A DNA stretch of 39,578 bases from Streptomyces albidoflavus (lineage in GTDB: Bacteria > Actinomycetota > Actinomycetes > Streptomycetales > Streptomycetaceae): NCBI RefSeq assembly GCF_000719955.1, contig NZ_JOII01000044.1, positions 1-39,578 of the forward strand, in the 5' to 3' direction. Made by a program: the position numbers and the translations under genes. Shown piece after piece: positions 25,997-33,138 of this stretch (position 1 is its first letter; every line of letters starts with the position of its first letter). The notes under the pieces were generated by a model, which saw only the letters and a program-made list of their open reading frames with translations, searched no databases and was not told the DNA's origin.

Positions 25997-26652
25997 GCGA
26001 GGAGCACCCGGCGCGGCCGGGCGACGCCGCCGCACTGGAGCTGAGGCCCGCCCTGGAGGCGGTGCTGATGGTGGTGGACGAGCCGGCCACCGTCGACCAC
26101 CTGGCCAAGGTCACCGGCCGCCACCGGCGGGCGGTCGCCGCCGCACTGGAGGAGCTGGCCGAGGAGTACACCCGCCAGGGGCGCGGTTTCGAGCTGCGGA
26201 TGGTGGCGGGCGGCTGGCGTTTCTACACGCGGCCCCAGTACGCGGCGGCGGTCGAGGCGTACGCGCTCGACGGGCAGCAGGCCCGGCTGACCCAGGCCGC
26301 CTTGGAGACACTGGCGGTCGTCGCCTACCGTCAGCCGGTGAGCCGTTCACGGGTCTCCGCGGTCCGCGGCGTGAACTGCGACGGGGTCATGCGCACCCTC
26401 CTCCAGCGAGGTCTGGTCGAGGAGGCGGGCGCGGAACCCGAAACAGGTGCGATCCTGTACACCACGACCACCTACTTCCTGGAGCGGATGGGCCTGCGCG
26501 GTCTGGACGAGCTCCCCGAGCTGGCGCCTTTCCTCCCCGAGGCGGACGCCATTGAGGCCGAGACGCAGGAAGCACTGCCCTCGTTCGATCCGGACGCTCC
26601 GGAACCGGGCGAAGGCGCCATGACGACGACGGAACGACTGACGGAACTCTGA
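25993..26652 (+). CDS. scpB: Segregation and condensation protein B
   Basis: 219 aa from GTG 25993, overlapping scpA by 4 nt. ScpB is a dimer of tandem winged-helix domains that binds the ScpA linker. LRPALEAVLMVVDEPATVDHLAKV is the first winged helix, and the hallmark LTQAALETLAVVAYRQPVSRSRV with its AVRGVNCDGVMRTLLQRGLVEE wing follows. The acidic ~35-residue tail is disordered. Its stop overlaps the rluB ATG by one base (TGATG), so the three genes are translationally coupled. Confidence 0.95.
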   Translation: MSEEHPARPGDAAALELRPALEAVLMVVDEPATVDHLAKVTGRHRRAVAAALEELAEEYTRQGRGFELRMVAGGWRFYTRPQYAAAVEAYALDGQQARLTQAALETLAVVAYRQPVSRSRVSAVRGVNCDGVMRTLLQRGLVEEAGAEPETGAILYTTTTYFLERMGLRGLDELPELAPFLPEADAIEAETQEALPSFDPDAPEPGEGAMTTTERLTEL

Positions 26653-27707
26653 TGACAAGCAGCGGCAGGAACAGCGGACGAGGCAACCAGAAGGGAGCGG
26701 GCAGCGGGCGCGGCGGCAACCAGCAGAAGCGTCCGGGCCGCCCCCGCCCCGAGGAGCGCCGCTACGACGTCGGCGGTTCCGGCGGCGAGGGCGGCGGCGC
26801 CCGCAAGGGCCGCGGCGACACGGCGCGCGGCGGCGCCAAGGGCGGTCCGAAGCAGGGGCAGCAGCCGCGTGGGCGCAACCGCACCGCCCCGGCGCGCTCC
26901 CGCGAGTACGACGCCCGGGCCGAGGAGCGCAACCGCGACCGGTACAACGAGAAGAAGGCCCCGCCCCGCCAGGCCGCCCCGGGCAACGAGGGCGAGCGCC
27001 TGCAGAAGGTGCTGGCCCGCGCCGGTTACGGCTCCCGCCGTGCCTGCGAGGAGCTGATCGAGGACGCCCGCGTCGAGGTCAACGGCGAGATCGTGCTGGA
27101 GCAGGGGCTCCGGGTCGACCCGGAGAACGACGAGATCAAGGTGGACGGCCTCACCGTCGCCACGCAGTCGTACCAGTTCTTCTCGCTCAACAAGCCCGCC
27201 GGTGTCGTCTCCACCATGGAGGACCCCGACGGCCGGCAGTGCCTCGGCGACTACGTCACCAACCGGGAGACCCGTCTCTTCCACGTGGGGCGGCTCGACA
27301 CCGAGACCGAGGGCGTCATCCTCCTCACCAACCACGGCGAGCTGGCGCACCGCCTGACCCACCCCCGGTACGGCGTGAAGAAGACCTACCTGGCGCACAT
27401 CGTCGGGCCCATCCCGCGCGACCTGGGCAAGCGGCTCAAGGACGGCATCCAGCTGGAGGACGGGTACGCCCGCGCCGACCACTTCCGGGTGGTCGAGCAG
27501 ACCGGTAAGAACTACCTGGTCGAGGTGACCCTGCACGAGGGCCGCAAGCACATCGTCCGCCGGATGCTGGCCGAGGCCGGCTTCCCGGTCGACAAGCTGG
27601 TGCGGGTCGCCTTCGGCCCGATCACCCTCGGCGACCAGAAGTCCGGCTGGCTGCGCCGGCTGAGCAACACCGAGGTCGGGATGCTGATGAAGGAGGTCGA
27701 GCTCTAG
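26652..27707 (+). CDS. rluB: RluB/RsuA-family 23S rRNA pseudouridine synthase with Arg/Gly-rich N-terminal extension
   Basis: 351 aa from ATG 26652. Residues 1-~113 are a basic low-complexity tract rich in RGG, GRG and KGP units. The S4 RNA-binding domain follows (ERLQKVLARAGYGSRRACEELI), then the catalytic domain with the Asp in GRLDTETEGVILLTN, plus FFSLNKPAGVVST and EGRKHIVRRML. Members isomerise uridine to pseudouridine in 23S rRNA (position 2605 in E. coli for RluB). The catalytic part is complete; the long RG tract is an actinobacterial addition that may increase RNA contact. It is linked to scpAB as in many Gram-positive genomes. RluB rather than RsuA is favoured by this context. Confidence 0.88.
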   Translation: MTSSGRNSGRGNQKGAGSGRGGNQQKRPGRPRPEERRYDVGGSGGEGGGARKGRGDTARGGAKGGPKQGQQPRGRNRTAPARSREYDARAEERNRDRYNEKKAPPRQAAPGNEGERLQKVLARAGYGSRRACEELIEDARVEVNGEIVLEQGLRVDPENDEIKVDGLTVATQSYQFFSLNKPAGVVSTMEDPDGRQCLGDYVTNRETRLFHVGRLDTETEGVILLTNHGELAHRLTHPRYGVKKTYLAHIVGPIPRDLGKRLKDGIQLEDGYARADHFRVVEQTGKNYLVEVTLHEGRKHIVRRMLAEAGFPVDKLVRVAFGPITLGDQKSGWLRRLSNTEVGMLMKEVEL

Positions 27708-27742
27708 GGCTCACCTCCGGTCCGGCAGAGCCGGTCCGGTGC

Positions 27743-27779
27743 CCGACGGCCGGTTCCCTCTGGGGGAGCCGGCCGTCGG
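27743..27779 (+). terminator. Terminator hairpin after rluB
   Basis: CCGACGGCCGG (27743-27753) pairs with CCGGCCGTCGG (27769-27779), with further inner pairing (TTCCC with GGGGA). It separates the scp block from the NrtR operon. Confidence 0.7.
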
Positions 27780-27838
27780 CCGTTTCCGGGGAAGGGAACC
27801 CGGCCGGACCGGAAGCCTTCCCTCCGGTGCCCGCATCT

Positions 27839-27861
27839 TTTATGGTCGCTCTGACCATAAA
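27839..27861 (+). promoter_or_regulatory. Perfect palindromic operator over the NrtR-operon promoter
   Basis: TTTATGGTC (27839-27847), 5-nt spacer, then GACCATAAA (27853-27861). The left arm contains TATGGT (27841-27846), a good -10 hexamer, which places the transcription start inside the right arm. A GAAGGG ribosome binding site and GTG 27877 follow. Nudix-related NrtR regulators bind spaced AT-rich palindromes of this type and repress. Autoregulation is therefore inferred. Confidence 0.65.
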
Positions 27862-27876
27862 GAAGGGCGGGGCCGC

Positions 27877-28581
27877 GTGACGTACGACAAACACCGGTAC
27901 GAGCCCTTCGCGGTCGCCGTCGATCTCGCCGTCTTCACCGTGCGCGAGGGCGTCCTGGAGGTCGTTCTCGTCGAACGCGGCGAGGAGCCCCACCGGGGCC
28001 GCCTGGCCCTCCCCGGCGGCTTCCTGCGGCCCCGCGAGTCCGCCGCCGAGGCCGCCCGGCGCGAACTGGCCGAGGAGACCGGGGTGGCGGGCGGCTTCCG
28101 CCTCGAGGAGGTCGGCGCCTACAGCGAGCCGGACCGCGACCCCCGCATGCGGGTCGTCTCCCTCGCCCACACCGCCCTCGTCCCCCGCCTGCCCGAACCC
28201 CGCGCGGGCACCGACGCCGCCCGCGCCCTGCGGCTGCCGTACGCCGAGGCCGGGCCGCTCGCCTTCGACCACGACCGCATCCTCGCCGACGCCCACCGCC
28301 ACGTCGGCGCCCTGCTGGAGACCACCCCGGCCGCCACCGCCTTCTGCCCGCCCGCCTTCACCCTCGGCGAGCTGCGACGGGTCTACGAGGCCGTCTGGGG
28401 CACCGCCCTCGACCCGGCCAACTTCCGCCGCAAGGTCCTCGGCACCCCGGGTTTCACCGTCCCCGCGCCCGGCCCGGCCCGGCTCACCGGCGGACGCGGC
28501 AAACCCGCCGCCCTCTACCACGCCGGGCCCGCCACCCGGCTCCACCCGCCCCTGACCCACCCCGAAGGACCCCGCTCATGA
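27877..28581 (+). CDS. NrtR-like Nudix-domain / winged-helix transcriptional regulator
   Basis: 234 aa from GTG 27877, with GAAGGG 9 nt upstream. The N-terminal Nudix domain carries a complete box: Gly48, Glu54, Arg62-Glu63, Glu66-Glu67, Gly69. Residues ~140-205 (the TAFCPPAFTLGELRRVYEAV and DPANFRRKVLGT regions) are the winged-helix domain typical of NrtR. NrtR proteins bind ADP-ribose or NAD breakdown products and lose DNA affinity. Many have lost catalysis, but here the catalytic residues are kept, so it may also hydrolyse a nucleotide diphosphate. The palindrome at 27839-27861 is the likely operator. The stop overlaps the next gene by 4 nt (ATGA). It could be annotated simply as a Nudix hydrolase. 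Confidence 0.82.
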   Translation: MTYDKHRYEPFAVAVDLAVFTVREGVLEVVLVERGEEPHRGRLALPGGFLRPRESAAEAARRELAEETGVAGGFRLEEVGAYSEPDRDPRMRVVSLAHTALVPRLPEPRAGTDAARALRLPYAEAGPLAFDHDRILADAHRHVGALLETTPAATAFCPPAFTLGELRRVYEAVWGTALDPANFRRKVLGTPGFTVPAPGPARLTGGRGKPAALYHAGPATRLHPPLTHPEGPRS

Positions 28582-29588
28582 ACCGACCGGCCACCGGCGC
28601 CCTGCTCGGCCTCGCCCTCGGCGACGCCCTGGGCTTTCCCACCGAGTTCAACGACGTCCCCGCGATCCTCGCCAAGTGCGGGCCCTGGCGCGAGATGGCC
28701 CTGCCCAGGCCCGCGTTCATCACCGACGACACCCAGATGACGCTGGCCGTCGCCCGCGCCCTGCGCGACACCCTCGACGGCGGCCCGCTCGACGCCGCCC
28801 GCCTCGAAGGACCGCTGCGCGCCGAGTTCACCGCCTGGTACCGCTCGCCCGACAACAACCGCGCCCCCGGCCGCACCTGCCTCACCGCCTGCGCCCTGCT
28901 GGAGCGCCCCGGCCTGCCCTGGACCGAGGCGAGCCAGACCGGCTCCAAGGGATGCGGGGCCAACATGCGGGTCGCCCCGGTCGGCCTCGTCCCCGGGCTC
29001 ACCGCCGACACCCGCGCCGGCGCCGCCCAGTTCCAGTCCGCGCTGACCCACGGCCACCCCACGGCACTGGCCGCCAGTGACCTCACCGCGCACACCGTCC
29101 GCCTCCTCGCCGACGGCGCCGACCCCGCCGCCCTGGTCGGGCTGCTCCGCTCGTACGCCCTCGACCAGCGCACCCGCTACCACCACCAGTGGCTCGGCGA
29201 CCTCTGGCGGCGGGCGCAGGACCCCGACCCCGTCCACTTCATCGCCCGCGGCTGGGACGACTGCCTCGCCGCCCTCGACCGGCTCCGGGCCGCGCTCGAC
29301 ACCCCCTCGCCCGAGACCGACCCCTGCCTGACCACCGGCGAGGGGTGGATCGCCGAGGAGGCCCTCGCCACCGCCCTCCAGTGCTACCTGCTCTTCCCCG
29401 ACGAGCCCCTGACCGCCCTGCGCCGGGGCGCCTGCACCGCCGGCGACTCCGACTCGATCGCCTGCCTCGCCGGAGCCTTCGCCGGGGCCCGCCTCGGCTC
29501 CGCCGCCTGGCCCGCCGACTGGACCGACCACGTCGAGCACCGTGACGAGCTGCTGGCGCTGGGCGCCCTCTGGGACGGTGCCCGATGA
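28578..29588 (+). CDS. ADP-ribosylglycohydrolase (DraG/ARH family)
   Basis: 336 aa, overlapping the regulator gene by 4 nt. Family blocks in order: ALLGLALGDALGFPTEF at the N-terminus, FITDDTQM at 48-54 (metal ligands Asp50/Asp51), KGCGANMRVAPVGL at 124-137, HGHPTA at 158-163 and AGDSDSIACLAGAFAGA at 288-304 (metal ligands Asp290 and Asp292, Ser293 in place of the usual Thr). Such enzymes use two magnesium ions to remove ADP-ribose from proteins, nucleic acids or small molecules. The target is unknown. Coupling to a regulator of the ADP-ribose-sensing class and to a nucleotidyltransferase points to an ADP-ribose-related pathway. Confidence 0.88.
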   Translation: MNRPATGALLGLALGDALGFPTEFNDVPAILAKCGPWREMALPRPAFITDDTQMTLAVARALRDTLDGGPLDAARLEGPLRAEFTAWYRSPDNNRAPGRTCLTACALLERPGLPWTEASQTGSKGCGANMRVAPVGLVPGLTADTRAGAAQFQSALTHGHPTALAASDLTAHTVRLLADGADPAALVGLLRSYALDQRTRYHHQWLGDLWRRAQDPDPVHFIARGWDDCLAALDRLRAALDTPSPETDPCLTTGEGWIAEEALATALQCYLLFPDEPLTALRRGACTAGDSDSIACLAGAFAGARLGSAAWPADWTDHVEHRDELLALGALWDGAR

Positions 29589-30367
29589 CGGTGACCGGGC
29601 CCGAAGCCCTCCGCACGGCGGGCCTGCCCCTGACCGACCTCGCCCCGCTCCTCGCCGACCAGCCGGACCCGCTGGTCTTCGCCACGGTCTCCGGCGCCCA
29701 CCTGTACGGCTTCCCCTCCCGCGACTCCGACATCGACCTGCGCGGCGCCCACCTGCTCCCGGCGGCCGCCCTGCTGGGCCTGGAGGAGCCGGAGGAGACC
29801 CGCACCACCGCCGACGACAGCGACGGCGTGGAGCGCGACCTGGTCACCCACGACCTGCGCAAGTTCGCGCGGCTGCTGCTGCGGCGCAACGGCTACGTCC
29901 TGGAACAGCTCACCTCGCCGCTGGTCGTGCACACCGGTCCCGTCCACGCCGAACTCACCGCCCTGGCCCCGGGCGTCCTCACCCGCCACCACGCCCACCA
30001 TTACCGGGGCTTCGCCCGCACCCAGTGGCGGCTGTACGAACGCACCGGCGAACTGAAGCCGCTGCTGTACACCTGCCGGGCGCTGCTCACCGGCATCCAC
30101 CTGATGCGCACCGGTGAGATCCAGGCCCACCTGCCCACCCTCTGCGCCCTGCCAGAGGCCCCGGCGCGGCTCCCTGACCTGATCGCGGCCAAGGCGGCGG
30201 CCGAGCACGGCGCCGCGGATCCCGCCCTGCGGCCCACGGCCGAGGCGGAGACGGCCCGGCTGCACACCGTGCTCGACGAGGCCGAGGCGGCCTCCGCCCT
30301 GCCCGAAGCCCCCTCGGGCCGGGCCGCCCTGCACGATCTGGTGGTCCGCGCCCGCCTGGCCGGCTGA
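29585..30367 (+). CDS. Polymerase-beta-fold nucleotidyltransferase, RlaP-like
   Basis: 260 aa, overlapping the glycohydrolase gene by 4 nt. The N-terminal core reads VFATVSGAHLYGFPSRDSDIDLRGAHLL, which is the hG-x-DxD motif of nucleotidyltransferases with metal ligands Asp49 and Asp51. The usual Gly-Ser pair is replaced by Ser36-Gly37. A helical C-terminal half follows (LRKFARLLLRRNGYVLEQL; RTQWRLYERTGELKPLLYTCRALLTGIHLM). The layout resembles PF10127 (RlaP, found with RNA ligases and RNA-repair genes). The nucleotide and acceptor are unknown. The stop lies 10 bp from that of a second, convergent member of the same superfamily. Confidence 0.7.
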   Translation: MTVTGPEALRTAGLPLTDLAPLLADQPDPLVFATVSGAHLYGFPSRDSDIDLRGAHLLPAAALLGLEEPEETRTTADDSDGVERDLVTHDLRKFARLLLRRNGYVLEQLTSPLVVHTGPVHAELTALAPGVLTRHHAHHYRGFARTQWRLYERTGELKPLLYTCRALLTGIHLMRTGEIQAHLPTLCALPEAPARLPDLIAAKAAAEHGAADPALRPTAEAETARLHTVLDEAEAASALPEAPSGRAALHDLVVRARLAG

Positions 30368-30377
30368 GCGCGCCCGG

Positions 30378-31130
30378 TCACCCCAGCGCCGCCGCCGAGT
30401 CCCGGCGTACCCGGTAGAGAAAGTCCGCCACCCGGGCCCGGTCGGGGGCGGCGGGCAGCGGGGTGGTCAGGGCGGCCTCCTCGCAGGCCGCGTCCAGTTC
30501 CGCCAGGGCCGCCGCGACCCGGTCCCAGGACCACTCGCCGCGCCTCACCGCCAGCAGCTCCTCGCGGGCCTCGCCGACCTCGACCACCAGGCGGCCGGTG
30601 CGCAGCAGGTCCCGGCAGCTGCGCTGGAGGCGGAGCAGGTGCATGGCGTGCTTCCAGCGCGGGGCGCCGTGGGTGCGGACGTCCGCGTCGAGCTTCCTGC
30701 GCTGGCCCGCCACGTACCGGGAGAAGGTCCGCAGCACCTCCCGGGAGAGGAAGGCGTCCCGCAGGGAGAGCAGCTCCTCGCCGCGCGGGTCGGTGAACTC
30801 CACCAAGGGGGAGTGGAGGCACTCCAGGATGTTCGGGTTGGCGGCCAGGGCGAGGGAGCAGAACCGCTCCAGCTCCCAGGAGAAGCGCTCCTCCTGCGGT
30901 CCGTCCAGATGGGTCGGCGGCCGGGAGAAGCCCCAGAACCACGGGGTGGGGGCCACGTAGACGCCCCGCCGGTCGGTGTCGGACTCCTCGGTGGCCAGGC
31001 CGAAGGCGCGCGAGCCCATCACCCACGACACGATCGTGTGCTCCTCGACCAGCACCAGCTCCCCGCCCGCCGCCTCCCAGGGCGTACGCCCGTCGCCGTC
31101 CACCGGCACCCCGCCTTCCTCGGTCCGCAT
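30378..31130 (-). CDS. Second RlaP-like nucleotidyltransferase, convergent
   Basis: 250 aa from ATG 31130. The motif is WVMGSRAFGLATEESDTDRRGVYV, with the canonical Gly39-Ser40 and Asp51/Asp53 metal ligands, followed by the TPWFWGF stretch and a Leu/Arg-rich helical C-terminus (HAMHLLRLQRSCRDLLRTGRL). It resembles PF10127 (RlaP) more closely than its neighbour. RlaP proteins are predicted to add nucleotides to RNA ends in repair pathways. It is transcribed toward the NrtR operon with 10 bp between stops. TACCCT 6 nt before the ATG suggests a leaderless promoter, and no copy of the palindromic operator is seen here. Confidence 0.72.
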   Translation of the reverse strand: MRTEEGGVPVDGDGRTPWEAAGGELVLVEEHTIVSWVMGSRAFGLATEESDTDRRGVYVAPTPWFWGFSRPPTHLDGPQEERFSWELERFCSLALAANPNILECLHSPLVEFTDPRGEELLSLRDAFLSREVLRTFSRYVAGQRRKLDADVRTHGAPRWKHAMHLLRLQRSCRDLLRTGRLVVEVGEAREELLAVRRGEWSWDRVAAALAELDAACEEAALTTPLPAAPDRARVADFLYRVRRDSAAALG

Positions 31131-31136
31131 GCCGGG

Positions 31137-31142
31137 AGGGTA
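31137..31142 (-). promoter_or_regulatory. -10 element TACCCT for the convergent nucleotidyltransferase
   Basis: Minus-strand TACCCT, 6 nt, ATG 31130; no Shine-Dalgarno sequence. Confidence 0.5.
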
Positions 31143-31166
31143 CGCGGGCCCGCAGCCGTGCGCGGC

Positions 31167-31172
31167 TACGCT
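31167..31172 (+). promoter_or_regulatory. -10 element TACGCT for tyrA
   Basis: TACGCT is ~43 bp before GTG 31215. The leader carries AAGGA at 31204-31208, so this transcript is leadered, unlike its divergent neighbour. Confidence 0.45.
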
Positions 31173-31214
31173 GAGCGGCGACCCCCGCACGCGCACCTCC
31201 CGCAAGGACACCCC

Positions 31215-32300
31215 GTGAGAACCGCCCTCGTCATCGGTACCGGCCTGATCGGCACCTCCATCGCGCTGACCCTCGCCGAGCGGGGCGTCGCCGTGTATCT
31301 CGCGGACGCGGACCCGGGGCAGGCCAGGACCGCGGCGGGACTCGGCGCCGGGAGCGCCGAGGAGCCGCCCGGACAGGTCGACCTCGCGGTGGTCGCCGTA
31401 CCCCCCGCCCACGTCGCCGCCACCCTCGCCGACGCCATGCGGAACGGCCGGGCCCGCGCCTACCTCGACGTGGCCAGCGTCAAGGGCGGCCCCCGCCGCG
31501 AGCTGGCCGCCCTCGGCCTGGACCTCTCCGGCTACCTCGGCAGCCACCCCATGTCCGGCCGCGAGCAGTCGGGCCCGCTCGCTGCCACCGCCGACCTCTT
31601 CGAGGGGCGGCCCTGGGTGCTGACCCCGACCCCGGAGACCGACACCGAGGTGCTCAACCTCGCCCTCGAACTGGTCTCGCTCTGCCGGGGCGTCCCCGTC
31701 GTCATGGACGCCGACGCCCACGACCGTGCCGTCGCCCTCGTCTCGCACATGCCGCACCTGGTCTCCGGCCTGGTCGCCGCCCGGCTGGAGCACGCCGAGG
31801 ACAGCGCCGTACGCCTCTGCGGGCAGGGCATCCGCGACGTCACCCGCATCGCCGCCTCCGACCCCCGGATGTGGATCGACATCCTCTCCGCCAACCCCGG
31901 GCCCGTCGCCGACCTGCTCGGCGCGCTCGCCGAGGACCTGGAGGCCACCGTCGCCGCCCTGCGCGCCCTGGAGTCCGGGGACGGCGAGAAGCGCCGTGCG
32001 GGCGCCGAGGGCGTCGAGCGGATACTGCGCCGCGGCAACGCCGGGCAGATCCGGGTCCCCGGCAAGCACGGCACCGCCCCGCGCGCCTACGAGACCGTCG
32101 CCGTCCTCATCTCCGACCAGCCGGGCGAGCTGGCGCGGATCTTCGCCGACGCCGGACGGGCCGGCGTCAACATCGAGGACGTCCGCATCGAGCACGCCAC
32201 CGGGCAGCAGGCCGGACTGGTCCAGCTCATGGTCGAGCCGGCCGCCGTCGGCCCGCTGCGGGTCGGCCTCGCCGAGCGCGGCTGGTCCCTGCGCGCCTGA
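31215..32300 (+). CDS. tyrA: Prephenate dehydrogenase with ACT domain
   Basis: 361 aa from GTG 31215, with AAGGA 6 nt upstream. It converts prephenate to 4-hydroxyphenylpyruvate with NAD in tyrosine biosynthesis. The NAD loop is GTGLIG at residues 8-13. The substrate region has the GSHPMSGREQSGP motif, and VMDADAHDRAVALVSHMPHL is the dimerisation/active-site helix. The C-terminal ~75 residues form an ACT domain (AVLISDQPGELARIFADAGRAGVNIEDVRIEH), the usual site of tyrosine feedback. The gene starts the tyrA-cmk-plsC-der run conserved in actinobacteria, but a 15-bp hairpin lies between it and cmk. Confidence 0.93.
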   Translation: MRTALVIGTGLIGTSIALTLAERGVAVYLADADPGQARTAAGLGAGSAEEPPGQVDLAVVAVPPAHVAATLADAMRNGRARAYLDVASVKGGPRRELAALGLDLSGYLGSHPMSGREQSGPLAATADLFEGRPWVLTPTPETDTEVLNLALELVSLCRGVPVVMDADAHDRAVALVSHMPHLVSGLVAARLEHAEDSAVRLCGQGIRDVTRIAASDPRMWIDILSANPGPVADLLGALAEDLEATVAALRALESGDGEKRRAGAEGVERILRRGNAGQIRVPGKHGTAPRAYETVAVLISDQPGELARIFADAGRAGVNIEDVRIEHATGQQAGLVQLMVEPAAVGPLRVGLAERGWSLRA

Positions 32301-32308
32301 CCGCGTCC

Positions 32309-32349
32309 GTCACCCGGACGGGTAGGCCCCGCGCACCCGTCCGGGTGAC
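32309..32349 (+). terminator. Terminator hairpin after tyrA
   Basis: GTCACCCGGACGGGT (32309-32323) pairs perfectly with 32335-32349 around an 11-nt loop. Confidence 0.75.
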
Positions 32350-32436
32350 CGGGCCCCCGCCGCCCCGCCGGACGGGAGGGGCCCCGGGACCCAGTAACCT
32401 GGGAGCATCGTGCAGCCATCCGTATCAGGAGACAGC

Positions 32437-33138
32437 GTGGAAACCGCCCCCCGGACCGTTCCGGCCATCATCGTCGCCATCGACGGTCCCTCCGGTACGG
32501 GCAAGTCGAGCACCTCCAAGGCCGTCGCGACGGCACTGGGGCTCCGCTACCTCGACACCGGGGCCCAGTACCGGGCGATCACCTGGTGGATGGTGGAGAA
32601 CGGCATCGACACCGCCGACGCCGAGGCGGTCGCGGACGCGGCGGCCAAGCCGGAGATCGTCTCCGGCACCGACCCGCTGGCGCCGACGATCACCGTCGAC
32701 GGCATCGACGTTTCCGGCCCGATCCGCACCCAGGAGGTCACCTCCAAGGTCTCCGCCGTCTCCGCGGTGCCCCGGGTGCGCACCCTGATCACCGAGCTCC
32801 AGCGGTCCATCGCCGCCGGGGCCGAGGGCGGCATCCTCGTCGAGGGGCGCGACATCGGCACGACCGTGCTCCCCGACGCCGACCTCAAGGTCTTCCTCAC
32901 CGCCTCCCCCGAGGCCCGCGCGGCCCGCCGCAGCGGCGAGCTGAAGGGCAAGGAGGCCACCGACCTGGCGGCCACCCGCGAGGCGCTGCTGCGGCGCGAC
33001 GCGGCCGACTCCGGCCGGAAGACCTCGCCGCTCGCCAAGGCGGAGGACGCGGTCGAGGTCGACACCAGCGACCTCACCCTCCAGCAGGTCATCGAGTGCG
33101 TCGTCACCCTCGTCGAGGAGAAGCGAGCGCTCCGGTGA
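32437..33138 (+). CDS. cmk: Cytidylate kinase
   Basis: 233 aa from GTG 32437, chosen because AGGAG (32427-32431) lies 5 nt upstream. An in-frame GTG at 32410, preceded by TAACCT at 32395-32400, is an alternative leaderless start adding 9 residues. It phosphorylates CMP and dCMP with ATP. The P-loop is GPSGTGKSS at 17-25; the CMP-binding YLDTGAQYRAITW, the inserted domain and EGRDIGTTVLPDADLKVFL are all in place. The stop overlaps plsC by 4 nt (GTGA). With pyrG in the same window it serves pyrimidine nucleotide supply. Confidence 0.93.
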   Translation: METAPRTVPAIIVAIDGPSGTGKSSTSKAVATALGLRYLDTGAQYRAITWWMVENGIDTADAEAVADAAAKPEIVSGTDPLAPTITVDGIDVSGPIRTQEVTSKVSAVSAVPRVRTLITELQRSIAAGAEGGILVEGRDIGTTVLPDADLKVFLTASPEARAARRSGELKGKEATDLAATREALLRRDAADSGRKTSPLAKAEDAVEVDTSDLTLQQVIECVVTLVEEKRALR

